In this document: positions 1-20,380 of the stretch, piece by piece
Position numbering within the stretch: the stretch's first letter is position 1
Layout of the letters: each line of letters opens with the position of its first letter
Assembly: GCF_009377345.1 (NCBI RefSeq)
Contig: NZ_WBSL01000001.1
Coordinates: 929,001-993,000 of the forward strand
Reading direction: 5' to 3'
From: Deinococcus terrestris
GTDB taxonomy: Bacteria; Deinococcota; Deinococci; Deinococcales; Deinococcaceae
DNA: 64,000 bases
Program-made: the position numbers and the translations under genes
The notes under the pieces: model-generated
What the model was told of the DNA's origin: nothing
What the model saw: only the letters and a program-made list of their open reading frames with translations
The model's database searches: none

Positions 1-1
1 C

Positions 2-1357
<1,356 letters not shown>

Positions 1358-1366
1358 GGGCGCCCC

Positions 1367-1399
1367 GCCGGAGGTTCAGGGCTGGCCTGAACCTCCGGC
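1367..1399. terminator. Long perfect hairpin after glgX
   Basis: Fourteen-base-pair inverted repeat (arms 1367-1380 and 1386-1399) around the five-base loop GCTGG, ten bases after the glgX stop. No T run follows, so it may stabilise the mRNA 3' end or act as a weak terminator rather than a classical intrinsic terminator. Confidence 0.6.
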
Positions 1400-1517
1400 C
1401 TGCCCGTGGTCCGTTCCCCCGAAGGCTTTACCCTCCCTTCATCGGGGGTCTATGACGCACGCCTACCCTGACCCGTTCGCTGCTCGCCCCAGGGGGGAGC
1501 GGCCTGAAAGGAGTGTC

Positions 1518-6145
<4,628 letters not shown>

Positions 6146-6149
6146 GCGG

Positions 6150-6521
6150 TCAGGGGGACGGTGGGCACCCGCGCGAGGGCACCTGCAAGTCCACGCGGGT
6201 CGCGCCCCGGAAGGTGACCACCGTTCCCTGCGTGAGCTTCCCACTCACACACCCTGGATTCAGGGCACGCGACCCGACCCGCACGCTTCCGCCTCGGAAG
6301 CGGAGGCTGTAGCTGACCGTCCGCCGCGCCGTCAGTGTCCCACTGACCCAGGAGGCGGTGAAGGAATGGGTGCCGCCCTGATTCCTTTCCACCGAGAGCA
6401 GCGAACTGTAGCTGCCCCACCGGACGGCCGGGCCAGTCGAGGTCGCGCCAAGCGCCGCCGGGCCGATCAGCCATAGACCAACCAGACCCAGGACAAGGAG
6501 GGAAGTGGGCAGGTGTCTCAT
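6150..6521 (-). CDS. Small exported protein, unknown function
   Basis: 123-residue protein with an N-terminal hydrophobic signal segment (about residues 6-26, no lipobox Cys). The rest is predicted beta-rich, with two Cys (in PGC and RGC) that could form a disulfide outside the cytoplasm. The C-terminal half follows the pattern [15 protein letters not shown]...GCPP, which matches the pattern of the lipoprotein at 57864-58214, so the two look like paralogues. A GGAGG Shine-Dalgarno sequence precedes the ATG. It converges with treY, leaving four bases between them. No function recognised. Confidence 0.75.
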   Translation of the reverse strand: MRHLPTSLLVLGLVGLWLIGPAALGATSTGPAVRWGSYSSLLSVERNQGGTHSFTASWVSGTLTARRTVSYSLRFRGGSVRVGSRALNPGCVSGKLTQGTVVTFRGATRVDLQVPSRGCPPSP

Positions 6522-6641
6522 GGGGCCTCCGGAGGACGGGAGGGGTGAGGGGCGGGGCCTTCAGCGTACCCCTCCGATGAGAAGGAACAGGCCCCAGATG
6601 TGCCGGAACCTTTTTACCCCCCACCCCGTATCCTGCCTTGT

Positions 6642-7328
6642 ATGCAACTGACTGCAACCCGGACGGAAAATCTGGTTCGCACCTTCATGGCGCGGACGTA
6701 CTCGTGGATGGCGGCGGGCCTCGCGCTTACGGCGGGCGTCGCCTACCTGACGGCCCAAAACGAGGTGCTCGCCGCGCAGGTCTTCGGCTGGCGCTGGGGC
6801 CTGATCATCGCGCAGCTCGTGATCGTGTTCGCGCTGAGCGGGCTGGCGCACCGCATGAACAGCGCAGTCGCGGGGATGCTCTTTATCGCCTACGCCGCGC
6901 TGACGGGCCTGACCTTCAGCTCGCTGCTGGTCGCCTATGATCCCTCGGCGGTGACGGCGGCCTTCCTGACCACGGCGGGCACCTTCGGCGCGATGAGCGT
7001 GGCGGGCTTCGTGATCAAGAAGGACCTCAGCGCGATGGGCCGCTTCTTCCTCTTCGCGGTGCTGGGCCTGTTCATCGCCATGATCGTCAACCTGTTCGTG
7101 GCGAGCAGTGCGCTGACCCTGGGCATCAGCATCGTGGGCGTGCTGCTGTTTGCGGGACTGACCGCCTACGACACCCAGATGCTGCGCAACCTGGCGCTGA
7201 GCGGCATTCAGGGCGAGATGGCCGAGCGGGCGGCGATCAATGGGGCACTCGCGCTGTACCTCGACTTCGTGAACATGTTCCTGTTTATCCTGCGCCTGTT
7301 CGGCTTCGCGGGCAGCAGCAACGACTGA
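6642..7328 (+). CDS. Bax inhibitor-1/YccA family membrane protein
   Basis: 228-residue integral membrane protein with seven hydrophobic segments, matching the BI-1/YccA/YbhL family (TMBIM-like; some members are pH-sensitive Ca2+ leak channels, others modulate the FtsH protease). Supporting features are the start [17 protein letters not shown], the segment [13 protein letters not shown] near the C-terminus and the final membrane segment [14 protein letters not shown] chose the ATG at 6642 rather than upstream frames because TATCCT (6629-6634) ends seven bases before it, the leaderless pattern seen across this window. Function in bacteria is poorly defined. Confidence 0.88.
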   Translation: MQLTATRTENLVRTFMARTYSWMAAGLALTAGVAYLTAQNEVLAAQVFGWRWGLIIAQLVIVFALSGLAHRMNSAVAGMLFIAYAALTGLTFSSLLVAYDPSAVTAAFLTTAGTFGAMSVAGFVIKKDLSAMGRFFLFAVLGLFIAMIVNLFVASSALTLGISIVGVLLFAGLTAYDTQMLRNLALSGIQGEMAERAAINGALALYLDFVNMFLFILRLFGFAGSSND

Positions 7329-7342
7329 GCGCCCAGCAAGAC

Positions 7343-7372
7343 AGAAGGCCCCGGCAGATGCTGAGGCCTTCT
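7343..7372. terminator. Terminator between the converging Bax-inhibitor-like gene and treS
   Basis: Inverted repeat AGAAGGCC (7343-7350) / GGCCTTCT (7365-7372) followed by TCTGT. It lies between two convergent genes and can serve both. Confidence 0.75.
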
Positions 7373-7394
7373 TCTGTGGCCGGCGGCTGGCTGC

Positions 7395-9071
<1,677 letters not shown>

Positions 9072-9143
9072 GCCCGGCAGTGTACGGGGCCGGGTGGAAG
9101 CGGTGCCAGGGGGCAGTCTCCTCATCCGGCCCATCCGCCTTTT

Positions 9144-9159
9144 TGATAAACGTAAATCA
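9144..9159. promoter_or_regulatory. Candidate metal-responsive operator
   Basis: Imperfect palindrome TGATAAACGTAAATCA (six of eight arm positions match) ending two bases before the start of the metal-binding protein gene, in an AT-rich island within GC-rich DNA. Similar to Fur/Zur/Mur-type operators in symmetry and AT content. A Fur-family regulator is encoded at 22305. Assignment to that regulator is inference. Confidence 0.45.
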
Positions 9160-9161
9160 TT

Positions 9162-10073
9162 ATGCGCTTGACCTCCCGCCTGGTGCCCACCCTCCTCCTC
9201 TGCGCCGCCGCGTCCGCCCAGGCTGCCCCTATTGCCGTGAGCGCGACGACGAGCATCGTGGGCGATTTCGTGAAGGCGGTCGGCGGCACGCGGGTCAGCG
9301 TGCATGTGGTTGTTCCGGCGGGAAGCGACACGCACAGCTTTCAGCCGAGCACGGCGGCCATTCGGCGGCTGGCGGGAAGCCGTGCCCTGTTCGCCAACGG
9401 GGCGGGGCTGGAGCCGTGGTTGCCGAAGCTGAAGGCGGCGGCGCCGAAGGTGCCCGTGACCGAACTGACACGCGGCCTGAAGCTGCGCGAGATGGGCCAA
9501 GCGGGGGGGGAGGACCACGGCCACGACGACCACGGTCCCCTCGACCCCCACGCCTGGTGGGACGCGGGCCTCGCCGCCGGGTACGTGCGGAACGTGCAGT
9601 CGGCCTTGACGCGGCTGGACCCGGCGGGGAAAGCAACCTACACGAAGAATGCGGCGGCGTACCTGCGTCAGCTCAGCGCGGCCGACGCTTACGCCAAAAA
9701 ACAGTTCGCCACCGTCCCCGCTGCCCGCCGCCGCATCGTGACCAACCATGACAGCCTGGGCTACCTTGCCCGGCACTACGGGCTGACGGTGGTGGGGACC
9801 GTTCTCCCCGGCGGCGGCACCGAGCGCGAACCGAGCGCCCGCGAGCTTGCCGCGCTGGTGTCGGCTGTGAAGAAGAGCGGCGCCCGCGTGATCTTCACCG
9901 AGGCCGCGCTCAACACCCGCCTCGCGCAGACCCTGGCCCGCGAGACGGGCGCGAAGGTGGCCCCGCCCCTCTACACCGACACCCTGGGGCCGAAGGGCAG
10001 CCGGGGCGAGACGTTCCTGAAGGCGCTGCGGCACAACGTGGACGTGATGGTGCGGGCGCTGAGGGGCACGTAG
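9162..10073 (+). CDS. znuA: Metal ABC transporter substrate-binding protein (ZnuA-like)
   Basis: 303-residue cluster A-I (ZnuA/MntA) periplasmic binding protein. A signal peptide (residues 1-21) ends at AQA. Likely ligands: His58 (DTHSFQPS), His130 (DPHAWWD), His196 ([14 protein letters not shown]) and Asp273 (YTDTLG). A His in the third position, where manganese binders usually have Glu, and the charged His-rich loop EDHGHDDHG (117-125) both favour zinc over manganese. It heads a gene set with an ATPase and a permease downstream. An AT-rich palindrome lies directly before the start. The Zn versus Mn assignment is an inference. Confidence 0.85.
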   Translation: MRLTSRLVPTLLLCAAASAQAAPIAVSATTSIVGDFVKAVGGTRVSVHVVVPAGSDTHSFQPSTAAIRRLAGSRALFANGAGLEPWLPKLKAAAPKVPVTELTRGLKLREMGQAGGEDHGHDDHGPLDPHAWWDAGLAAGYVRNVQSALTRLDPAGKATYTKNAAAYLRQLSAADAYAKKQFATVPAARRRIVTNHDSLGYLARHYGLTVVGTVLPGGGTEREPSARELAALVSAVKKSGARVIFTEAALNTRLAQTLARETGAKVAPPLYTDTLGPKGSRGETFLKALRHNVDVMVRALRGT

Positions 10074-10093
10074 CTAGCAATTCGAGGTGTCAA

Positions 10094-10153
10094 GAGGTCG
10101 AGGAGTGGCTGTTTTTCCTTCTCGACCCCCCGACTTCTGGACCCCTCGACCTC
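10094..10153 (+). terminator. Intercistronic hairpin(s) with T run, attenuator-like
   Basis: GAGGTCGAGG (10094-10103) can pair with CCTCGACCTC (10144-10153), which is followed by a T5 run, giving a terminator with a long loop. The same left arm can instead pair with CTCGACC at 10121-10127. The two pairings exclude each other. It lies between the binding-protein gene and the ATPase gene. Confidence 0.5.
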
Positions 10154-10205
10154 CTTTTTGATTCCGCCCTCGCAATATCACCCCGCGACCCGCTATGCTG
10201 GCCCG

Positions 10206-10928
10206 ATGCTCGGCGTGGACAACCTGACAGTGCGCTACGGCACCCATACGGCGCTGGAGGGGGCGACCGTGCGCTTTGAGGCGGGGCAGTTCAGCGCCGT
10301 GATCGGGCCGAACGGGGCTGGCAAGAGCACGCTGCTTAAAGTGCTGGCGGGCCTGCTGCCCGACCCCCAGGGCAGCGTGCACTTCGACCCCGGCCACACG
10401 CCGCGGCAGTGCGTGTCCTACGTGCCACAGCAGCAGACGCTGGACTGGGCCTTTCCGGTCACGGTCTGGGACGTGGCGATGATGGGCCGCACCGGGCGGC
10501 TGGGCTGGCTGCGCTGGCCGGGGGGCAAGGACCGCCAGAAGGTGGCGGCGGCGCTGGAAGAAACGGGCGTGTATGACCTGCGCCACCGCCACATCGGGGC
10601 CCTGTCGGGCGGGCAGCGCCAGCGGGTGCTGCTCGCGCGGATGCTGGCGCGGGAAGGGCACCTGCTGCTGCTCGACGAGCCGCTCACGGGGGTGGACCCC
10701 GCCACCCAGGAGGGGCTGATGGCCCTGCTGCGCCGCCAGGCCGACCGGGGCCGCGCGGTCGTGATGGTGACCCATGATCTCGACCAGGCGCGGCGCTGGT
10801 GCGACCACCTCGTCCTGGTCAACCGCCGCATCGTCGCGGACGGCACCCCGGACGAGGTCTACACCCCGCACAACATCGAGGCGACCTTCAGCGTGAGCCA
10901 CCTCGGGCACACGCACGCGGAGGCGTGA
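10206..10928 (+). CDS. znuC: Metal ABC transporter ATPase (ZnuC-like)
   Basis: 240-residue ABC ATPase of the zinc/manganese (ZnuC/MntB) type. Walker [11 protein letters not shown]-loop in SYVPQQ, signature LSGGQRQR, Walker B LLLLDEP and switch His in VTHD are all present. It energises the permease encoded 106 bases downstream. The ATG at 10206 is preceded by TATGCT ending six bases before it, suggesting its own leaderless promoter inside the operon after the intercistronic hairpin. A few His residues at the C-terminus (HLGHTHAEA) may bind metal. Confidence 0.9.
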   Translation: MLGVDNLTVRYGTHTALEGATVRFEAGQFSAVIGPNGAGKSTLLKVLAGLLPDPQGSVHFDPGHTPRQCVSYVPQQQTLDWAFPVTVWDVAMMGRTGRLGWLRWPGGKDRQKVAAALEETGVYDLRHRHIGALSGGQRQRVLLARMLAREGHLLLLDEPLTGVDPATQEGLMALLRRQADRGRAVVMVTHDLDQARRWCDHLVLVNRRIVADGTPDEVYTPHNIEATFSVSHLGHTHAEA

Positions 10929-11034
10929 TGGGAGCCTGGCCGCGCCCAGCCGCTGAGGGGGCAAGGGAGCGGGAAGCCCTTTCTCGCCTCCCCATCCCCC
11001 CGACTCCCCGACCCTCCCCGGCAGGCGCCCCCTG

Positions 11035-11844
<810 letters not shown>

Positions 11845-11854
11845 AGGGGCAGAC

Positions 11855-12547
11855 TTAGCCGATGCGCCCACTCTTCTCGCGGTTGTGGCGGGCACACAGC
11901 AGTTGCACGTTCTCGGGGGTCAGGCTGGTGCCCCCGCGCGACCACGGCAGGACATGGTCGAACTGAAGGTCGTCGGTCGCTCCGCACTCGACGCACTGGC
12001 CGCCGTCCCGCTGCCACACGGCCAGCTTGACCCAGCCGGGAATCACTCGGCGGCGCTCGGGGTGGGCGGGAACGGGGGTGGCGGCGTCCTCCTCGCCCGG
12101 CACCGCCTCCAACCGGAAGACAAAGACGTAGCGGGTGCCGTCGTGCTCCTGCGCGGCGCTGGTCAGGTGAAAGACGCCGTTAGAGGCCCAGATGCCGGGG
12201 CGCAGCTTCTCGTAGACGCGGACCCGTTCGGGGGGCACTTCCCCGCGCTCTGCGGCCCGCGCTGCCTCGAAAAAGAGGCCATTCTGGGTGAGCCTGCCGC
12301 CCGGCGTCCGCAGGGGCTGGTCCACCGTCTTGGGGTCGAGGCCACCCGCCTTGGTGCGGGGCGCGTCGTGGCCTTCGTAACGCAGCACCGTGCCGTCCTC
12401 GCTGAGCTGGTCGCGGTAGGGAGCATCCGGCTGCACAGACATCAGCAGGACGCTATGCCCTCCGCGCACCCGGAAGTTCATGCCGCGCTGAAGGGACACG
12501 CCCTCGCGCAGACACATCTCCAGGTGGCTCATCACGCGGGCGGGCAT
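11855..12547 (-). CDS. HNH endonuclease with SRA-like N-terminal region
   Basis: 230 residues. The C-terminal third (about 175-228) is an HNH nuclease: CVECGATDDLQFDHVLPWSRGG, then N in ENVQLLCARHNREK, with CxxC and a later Cys to bind zinc. The N-terminal part has RGGHSVLLMSV, YEGHDAPRT, RLTQNGLFFEAA and RVYEKLRPGIWASNGVF, in the order seen in SRA/YDG modified-base readers. I judge it SRA-like by eye only. Such fusions cut DNA carrying modified cytosine in McrA-like systems, but this could also act in repair. TAGCGT ends six bases before the ATG, so it is probably leaderless. Confidence 0.8.
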   Translation of the reverse strand: MPARVMSHLEMCLREGVSLQRGMNFRVRGGHSVLLMSVQPDAPYRDQLSEDGTVLRYEGHDAPRTKAGGLDPKTVDQPLRTPGGRLTQNGLFFEAARAAERGEVPPERVRVYEKLRPGIWASNGVFHLTSAAQEHDGTRYVFVFRLEAVPGEEDAATPVPAHPERRRVIPGWVKLAVWQRDGGQCVECGATDDLQFDHVLPWSRGGTSLTPENVQLLCARHNREKSGRIG

Positions 12548-12564
12548 GGGGTTACGCTACCAGG

Positions 12565-12603
12565 TCCGGGGGCCGTCCCCACCAAAGAAGACCGCCCCCC
12601 GGA
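12565..12603. terminator. Terminator-like hairpin after the nitroreductase gene
   Basis: GC-rich stem TCCGGGGGC (12565-12573) against GCCCCCCGGA (12594-12603), one bulge. It lies 25 bases beyond the nitroreductase stop on the minus strand and directly upstream of the HNH gene promoter. Confidence 0.5.
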
Positions 12604-12627
12604 GGGAGCGGCTGATCGCTGAAGGCT

Positions 12628-13248
<621 letters not shown>

Positions 13249-13254
13249 AGGTAA

Positions 13255-13334
13255 ATGATATTCCCAACTGCTTTGGAAAGTCAAGCGGTGTGAGTTTCGT
13301 CCCGATTGGCGGCGCGGGAACGTGTACAGTTGGG
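13255..13334. promoter_or_regulatory. Divergent promoter region with paired CAGTTGGG sites
   Basis: For the nitroreductase (minus strand): -35 TTGACT (complement of 13279-13284), -10 TATCAT (complement of 13255-13260). For the regulator (plus): -10 TACAGT (13325-13330). CAGTTGGG occurs at 13327-13334 and, inverted, at 13263-13270. One copy lies in the nitroreductase spacer and the other overlaps the regulator -10, so both promoters could be bound by the same protein. Confidence 0.65.
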
Positions 13335-13336
13335 GC

Positions 13337-13681
13337 ATGAGCACCGCACACCCAGGCTTCTGCCCGGTCTACCGGGCCATCGGCGTGTTGCAGGAAAAGT
13401 GGGTGCTGCACATCGTCCGGGCGCTGCTGGGCGGCGAGAAGGGCTTCAACGAACTCGCGCGGGCGGTGGGCGGCTGCAACAGCGCCACCCTGACGCAGCG
13501 GCTGGAGCACCTCGAACACCTTCAACTCATCGCCAAGCGCACCGAGGACTCGCCGGGTAAACTCGCCCGCAGCGTCTACACCCTGACCCCCGCCGGGCGC
13601 GAGCTGCAAAGCGTCATTGACGCCATCGACGGTTGGGCGCGGCTGCACCTCGGCGCCGCCGACGTGGCGACCCCCGCGTGA
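13337..13681 (+). CDS. HxlR/DUF24 family transcriptional regulator
   Basis: 114-residue winged-helix protein of the HxlR (MarR-like DUF24) family. The conserved N-terminal Cys in [16 protein letters not shown] (about residue 9) is the thiol that senses quinones, aldehydes or oxidants in YodB/HypR-type members. The recognition region is [18 protein letters not shown], and the wing follows with the Tyr of [18 protein letters not shown] ends six bases before the ATG, so it is probably leaderless. It likely regulates the divergent nitroreductase and itself through the CAGTTGGG sites. The stop overlaps the next small gene (GTGA). Confidence 0.9.
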   Translation: MSTAHPGFCPVYRAIGVLQEKWVLHIVRALLGGEKGFNELARAVGGCNSATLTQRLEHLEHLQLIAKRTEDSPGKLARSVYTLTPAGRELQSVIDAIDGWARLHLGAADVATPA

Positions 13682-13884
13682 CGGCTGTTCTGATCTTTAT
13701 CGTCCTGCCGCTGAGCCTGATCGTGCTGTCCCGCTTTATCCGGCCTGTTCAGCGCGACCCCCGCCACGGGGACGCGTTCGGCGAGTCGCTCGCGGCGGGC
13801 GGGATGTTCGGCGGGCATGGGCTGGAGCCAGACGAGCGGGCCGTGCGCGAGGACACCGAGCCGGTCCGGTTCAAGCTGGACTGA
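13678..13884 (+). CDS. Small single-pass membrane protein, unknown
   Basis: 68 residues starting with GTG that overlaps the HxlR stop by four bases, so it is translationally coupled to the regulator. One N-terminal membrane helix (about residues 3-19, rich in Val/Leu/Ile) is followed by a short acidic cytoplasmic or periplasmic tail with Gly-rich [12 protein letters not shown]. No family recognised. Coupling suggests co-regulation with the redox regulator. The alternative is a coincidental open frame, but the composition looks like a true membrane protein. Confidence 0.6.
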   Translation: MTAVLIFIVLPLSLIVLSRFIRPVQRDPRHGDAFGESLAAGGMFGGHGLEPDERAVREDTEPVRFKLD

Positions 13885-13902
13885 CCTTACTCCCCTAACC
13901 TC

Positions 13903-14463
13903 TCAAAAGAGTGCCCCGGCATGGGCGGCGATCAGCAGGGCCGCGTTTGCCGGGGTGAGCTGCGCCGTATCGAGGACAATGGCGCCGGGGGGCGGGGCCA
14001 GCAGGCCGTTCTCCTCCACTATCCGGCGCACCCCCTCCGGGTCGCGCAGCTTGAGGCGGCCCACGCTGCGCTCCGGCAGGGCAGCGCGGCGGGCGAGTTC
14101 GTCGGTCGGGCAGGTCAGCCACACCGGCACGAAGGTCGCCCCCCGCCCCGCCGCCAGCGCCCGGAAGCGCTCCAGCGCCTCGGCCTCGCCGGGCTGGTCG
14201 GCCAGGTAGACCGTGAAGATGTGCGACAGCCCGCGCGGGGAGGCCGCCACCGCCTCGCGCACGACCGCCCGCACCTGCGAGGCAAAGGGCCACGCCTCCG
14301 GGGGCACGGGCCTCACCCCGTCTAGCCCGAAGGCATGAAAGACGGGATCGTTGGTGAGGTGGTTGTCGAGCAGCGGTGCCCCGGTCAGCCGCGAGAGGTG
14401 CGTGCCCACCGTGCGTTTCCCGCTGCCCGGCGGCCCGACGAGGAGATACAGGAACGAGGCCAT
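13903..14463 (-). CDS. P-loop kinase/AAA-type ATPase, substrate unknown
   Basis: 186-residue P-loop NTPase. Walker A GPPGSGKR sits at about residues 9-16, right after a first beta strand SFLYLLV. It resembles shikimate/gluconate/adenylate-type small-molecule kinases (AAA_33-like) with NHLTNDPVF as a likely substrate-side segment and a lid region rich in Arg ([20 protein letters not shown]). The frame continues 12 codons upstream, but TAGGCT ends seven bases before the ATG at 14463, supporting that start. Substrate cannot be told from sequence. Confidence 0.75.
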   Translation of the reverse strand: MASFLYLLVGPPGSGKRTVGTHLSRLTGAPLLDNHLTNDPVFHAFGLDGVRPVPPEAWPFASQVRAVVREAVAASPRGLSHIFTVYLADQPGEAEALERFRALAAGRGATFVPVWLTCPTDELARRAALPERSVGRLKLRDPEGVRRIVEENGLLAPPPGAIVLDTAQLTPANAALLIAAHAGALF

Positions 14464-14511
14464 GCCCGCCAGCCTAGCGGCCCGGCCCACTTCCAGCATC
14501 GGCCTAACGGC

Positions 14512-14540
14512 AACGCCCCCACCGCTGGGGTAGGGGCGTT
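14512..14540. terminator. Terminator hairpin after osmC
   Basis: Perfect eight-base repeat AACGCCCC (14512-14519) / GGGGCGTT (14533-14540), within a larger CCTAACG/CGTTAGG symmetry. It lies 20 bases after the osmC stop on the minus strand. Confidence 0.65.
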
Positions 14541-14559
14541 AGGGGCGGACAGCAGAGCG

Positions 14560-14997
<438 letters not shown>

Positions 14998-15057
14998 ACC
15001 GGGCAGTGTGCGCCCGGCCCGGCGGGGCCGCACTTGAGGCAGCCTTTAGACTGCCGT

Positions 15058-15891
15058 ATGACCACGCCGCCGCCGCACCCCTGGGAAACGGGCGCTCCCA
15101 CCCAGGGCTACCACTGGCCCGCCCCGACTCCCCGCGCCGCCGTCCTGCTCACGCACGGGCTGGGCGAGTACGCCGGGCGCTATGTCGAACGCTACAACCG
15201 CCTGATTCCGCGCTTGCAAGAGGCGGGCTTTTCGGTCTACGCCTCCGACCTGCGGGGGCACGGGGCCTCCCCAGGGCGGCGGGCGGTCGTGGACGCGCGG
15301 GCGCTGGTGGAAGACCACCTGCTCGCACGGGAGGTGCTGCGGGGCCAGCCGCTCCCGATCTACGCCTTCGGGCACTCGCTGGGCGGCCTGATCACGGCGG
15401 CGAGCGTAGCCCGCGACCCACGGGGGCTGAGCGGCGTGATTCTCTCCAGCCCGGCCCTACTCGTCGGGGAGGATGAACCGCGCTGGCTGAAGGCCGCCGC
15501 GCCGCTGCTGGCCCGCGTCGCGCCGGGCGCGGCCACCACCGTGCTGGACAGCGCGGGCCTCTCCCGCGTCGCGGAGGAGGTCGAGGCCTACCGCGCCGAC
15601 CCGCAGGTCTACCAGGGCAAGGTGCCCGCTCTGACTGCCGCGTCCATGCTGCGCCTCAGCGGCGAGCTGTGGGCGCACTATGACCGCTGGACACTGCCCA
15701 CGCTGGTCCTGCACGGCGACGCCGACCGCATTACCGACGTGCGCGGGACCCGGCGCTTCATGGAGGCGATCCCCGCCCAGGACAAGACCCTGCACCTCGT
15801 GGAGGGCGGCCACCACGAACTCCTGAACGACGAGGGCCGCGATGAGGCGCTGGCGTGGATTCTGGGATGGCTGCGGGAGCGGACCACGTAA
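15058..15891 (+). CDS. Alpha/beta hydrolase (monoacylglycerol lipase-like)
   Basis: 277-residue serine hydrolase. Oxyanion region [13 protein letters not shown] (about 30-42), nucleophile in GHSLGGL (Ser about 104), acid Asp in LHGDADRIT (about 222) and catalytic His in [11 protein letters not shown] (about 253). The sequence around [10 protein letters not shown] and the [12 protein letters not shown] segment match lysophospholipase/monoacylglycerol lipase-like proteins. No signal peptide, so cytoplasmic or membrane-associated. TAGACT ends five bases before the ATG. The natural substrate is not deducible. Confidence 0.85.
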   Translation: MTTPPPHPWETGAPTQGYHWPAPTPRAAVLLTHGLGEYAGRYVERYNRLIPRLQEAGFSVYASDLRGHGASPGRRAVVDARALVEDHLLAREVLRGQPLPIYAFGHSLGGLITAASVARDPRGLSGVILSSPALLVGEDEPRWLKAAAPLLARVAPGAATTVLDSAGLSRVAEEVEAYRADPQVYQGKVPALTAASMLRLSGELWAHYDRWTLPTLVLHGDADRITDVRGTRRFMEAIPAQDKTLHLVEGGHHELLNDEGRDEALAWILGWLRERTT

Positions 15892-15948
15892 GGCGTTCAT
15901 GTCGCCCTCACATGGGCTCATCACAGGTGGCCGCGTAACCTCCCCTCC

Positions 15949-16779
15949 ATGCCCAAAGCCCTGCTGCCGCTGGCCCTGCTGTCCGCCGTCCTCGCCGCCT
16001 GCTCGGGAGCGCCGCAGGGCACCCCGCGAGTCCTGACCACACCGGGCGGGAGCCTAGCGGGCGAGCGGCCCCAGACGCGGCAGGCCACGCTGATCATGGA
16101 AGACGGCAGCCGCCAGACGGTGACGGGCTTCGTGCGGGACGGGATGCTGCTGCTCGAAGACGACATCATCCTTGCGGACGACGTGAGCGCCCTGTCGCTG
16201 CAGGGCACCTACGTGGTGGACACCCGTTACCGCTGGACGGGACGCACGATTCCTTACACCTTCGCCAGCAACGTGCCCCAGGCGATCCGTGACCGGGTCG
16301 CGCAGGCGGCCGCCAACATCCGTTCGACGACCAATGTGGTGGTCACCCCCCGCACGACCCAGAGCAACTACGTGCAGATCACCTACAACACCGGCACGAG
16401 CTGCGCCTCCGGCCTGGGCATGACGGGCGGGCGCCAGACCATCACGCTGGCCGACCGCTGCTCGGTGGGCACCATCGTCCACGAATTCGGGCACACCATG
16501 GGCCTCTTTCACGAGCAGACCCGCCCCGACCGCGACCAGTACGTCGCCATTCAGTGGCAGAACATTCCCGCCGACTGGCAGAGCCAGTACCAGATTCGCT
16601 CGGGCAGCCAGGGCTACGGGGCCTACGACTTCGACTCGATCATGCACTACCCCGCCTATTTCGAGGGCAAGCTGGCGATCAAGCCGCTCAACAGCAGCGT
16701 CAACCTCAACCGCATGGGGCAGCGCAACGGCTATAGTCCCACCGACGTGAGCACCATCAACGCCCTGTACCCGCGCTGA
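15949..16779 (+). CDS. Astacin-type (M12A) zinc metallopeptidase lipoprotein
   Basis: 276-residue exported lipoprotein. Signal peptide with lipobox LAAC, lipidated Cys18. Zinc-binding motif HEFGHTMGLFHEQTRPDRD (178-196), which is the astacin HExxHxxGxxHExxRxD, and Met-turn SIMHYP (Met232, Tyr234). The metalloprotease domain starts about 90 with YRWTGRTIPYTF. The N-terminal 70 residues may be a propeptide. Secreted astacins are common in Deinococcus and presumably digest external protein. TAACCT ends seven bases before the ATG, so it is probably leaderless. Confidence 0.92.
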   Translation: MPKALLPLALLSAVLAACSGAPQGTPRVLTTPGGSLAGERPQTRQATLIMEDGSRQTVTGFVRDGMLLLEDDIILADDVSALSLQGTYVVDTRYRWTGRTIPYTFASNVPQAIRDRVAQAAANIRSTTNVVVTPRTTQSNYVQITYNTGTSCASGLGMTGGRQTITLADRCSVGTIVHEFGHTMGLFHEQTRPDRDQYVAIQWQNIPADWQSQYQIRSGSQGYGAYDFDSIMHYPAYFEGKLAIKPLNSSVNLNRMGQRNGYSPTDVSTINALYPR

Positions 16780-16791
16780 GCGGATGAAATG

Positions 16792-16823
16792 AGCGAGCCT
16801 GACCTCACCGGGCCAGGCTCGCT
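16792..16823. terminator. Bidirectional terminator between the astacin gene and crtI
   Basis: Ten-base perfect stem AGCGAGCCTG / CAGGCTCGCT with TTT after the right arm, between two convergent genes. Confidence 0.8.
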
Positions 16824-16837
16824 TTCAGGTCACGCGG

Positions 16838-18571
<1,734 letters not shown>

Positions 18572-18651
18572 GGGGGGTCCTTGTCCGGCCCTGGCGCGGG
18601 GGTCAGAGGCCGTGGGGCAATGATCGGGGAGCCGTGGCTCGGGGGTAGGGC

Positions 18652-19551
18652 CTACGGCTCGAAACTCAGGCCCGCGCGGCCGCGCAGTTCCCACCACGCG
18701 CGGGGCAGCAGCATCAGCTTGCGGGTGCCGCTGACATACGCCCGGCGGCGGAAATTGTCGTAGTCGGCGCGGGCGAGGTCGTCGAGAATGCCCTCGTAGG
18801 AGTGGGCGGCCACCTGCACCGCGAGCCGGGCCGAGCCGTTCAGGCAGGGAATCCCGGCCCGGCCCTCGGCGTACATCTCGCGGGCGAGTCCGGAGAGGTG
18901 GCGCATCAGGGCGCGGTACTCGGGGGTCACCTCTCCGGCCTCCAGCGCCGCGCGGGAAACGCCGAACTCGCGCATGAGCGTGGCGGGCAGGTACACCCGT
19001 CCCCGCTCGAGGTCCTCGCCCACGTCGCGCAGGATGTTGGTGAGTTGCATCGCCTGCCCCAGCCGCAGCGCGGCGTGCAGGGTACGCTCGCCGCCCCGGT
19101 AGCCGCTGATGGGCGCGATCATGAAGCCCACCACGCCCGCGACCCGCCGGCAGTACAGCAGCAGGTCGTCCAGCGTGTGGTATTCGGCACCGCGCAGGTC
19201 CATCTGCAGGCCCTGGTGCAGTTCCCCGAAGGCCGAGAGGGGAATCGGCCAGCGGCCCGCCGCCCACGCGAGGGCCACGTCGCCGGGGTCGTGGCCCGGC
19301 TCGCCCGCGAAGGCCGCCTGCACCCGCGCCCACCAGTCGGCCAAGCCCCGCTCGGCGGCCTCGCCACGGCGTTCATCGACCACGTCGTCCCCGGTGCGGC
19401 AGGCGGCATACACGGCCCACACCGCCGCCCGCTCCTCGGGGCCGAAAAAGCGCGACCCCAGGTAAAAGGTCTTGCTGTGATGCCGCGTCACGTCCCGGCA
19501 GTGGGCGACGGCTGCCGGGGGCGGAGCCAGGTCTGGGGGGCGTTGGGTCAC
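18652..19551 (-). CDS. crtB: Phytoene synthase
   Basis: 299-residue squalene/phytoene synthase that joins two geranylgeranyl diphosphates. Two Asp-rich motifs, DDVVDE (about 55) and [18 protein letters not shown] (about 170-187), plus [12 protein letters not shown] near the N-terminus. The start is a GTG six bases after GAGAGGAG. An upstream TACACT box could be its -10. First gene of the crtB-crtI pair. The polyprenyl synthase at 61815 may supply longer prenyl chains for quinone rather than its substrate. Confidence 0.95.
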   Translation of the reverse strand: MTQRPPDLAPPPAAVAHCRDVTRHHSKTFYLGSRFFGPEERAAVWAVYAACRTGDDVVDERRGEAAERGLADWWARVQAAFAGEPGHDPGDVALAWAAGRWPIPLSAFGELHQGLQMDLRGAEYHTLDDLLLYCRRVAGVVGFMIAPISGYRGGERTLHAALRLGQAMQLTNILRDVGEDLERGRVYLPATLMREFGVSRAALEAGEVTPEYRALMRHLSGLAREMYAEGRAGIPCLNGSARLAVQVAAHSYEGILDDLARADYDNFRRRAYVSGTRKLMLLPRAWWELRGRAGLSFEP

Positions 19552-19643
19552 AATCGGCTCCTCTCCAGCCGAGTGTAGGGGCCACCGGGAGCGGGAACGT
19601 GACGGTTTCTTACAGATTTCTGCGACGTTGACCGGAGGAGCCT

Positions 19644-20321
<678 letters not shown>

Positions 20322-20380
20322 GGGGTTCATTATGCTGGTCACATTGGCCTGCTCCGGCAGGTTGAGTTCCTGGAGGACGT

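Noticed and set aside
1452..1517. treZ start at 1452
   Set aside because: No ribosome site or leaderless box there. AAAGGAG and typical N-terminal sequence support 1518.
9072..10034. Extension of the treS frame upstream to 10034
   Set aside because: It lies antisense within the znuA-like gene. The leaderless box and TreS N-terminus fix the start at 9071.
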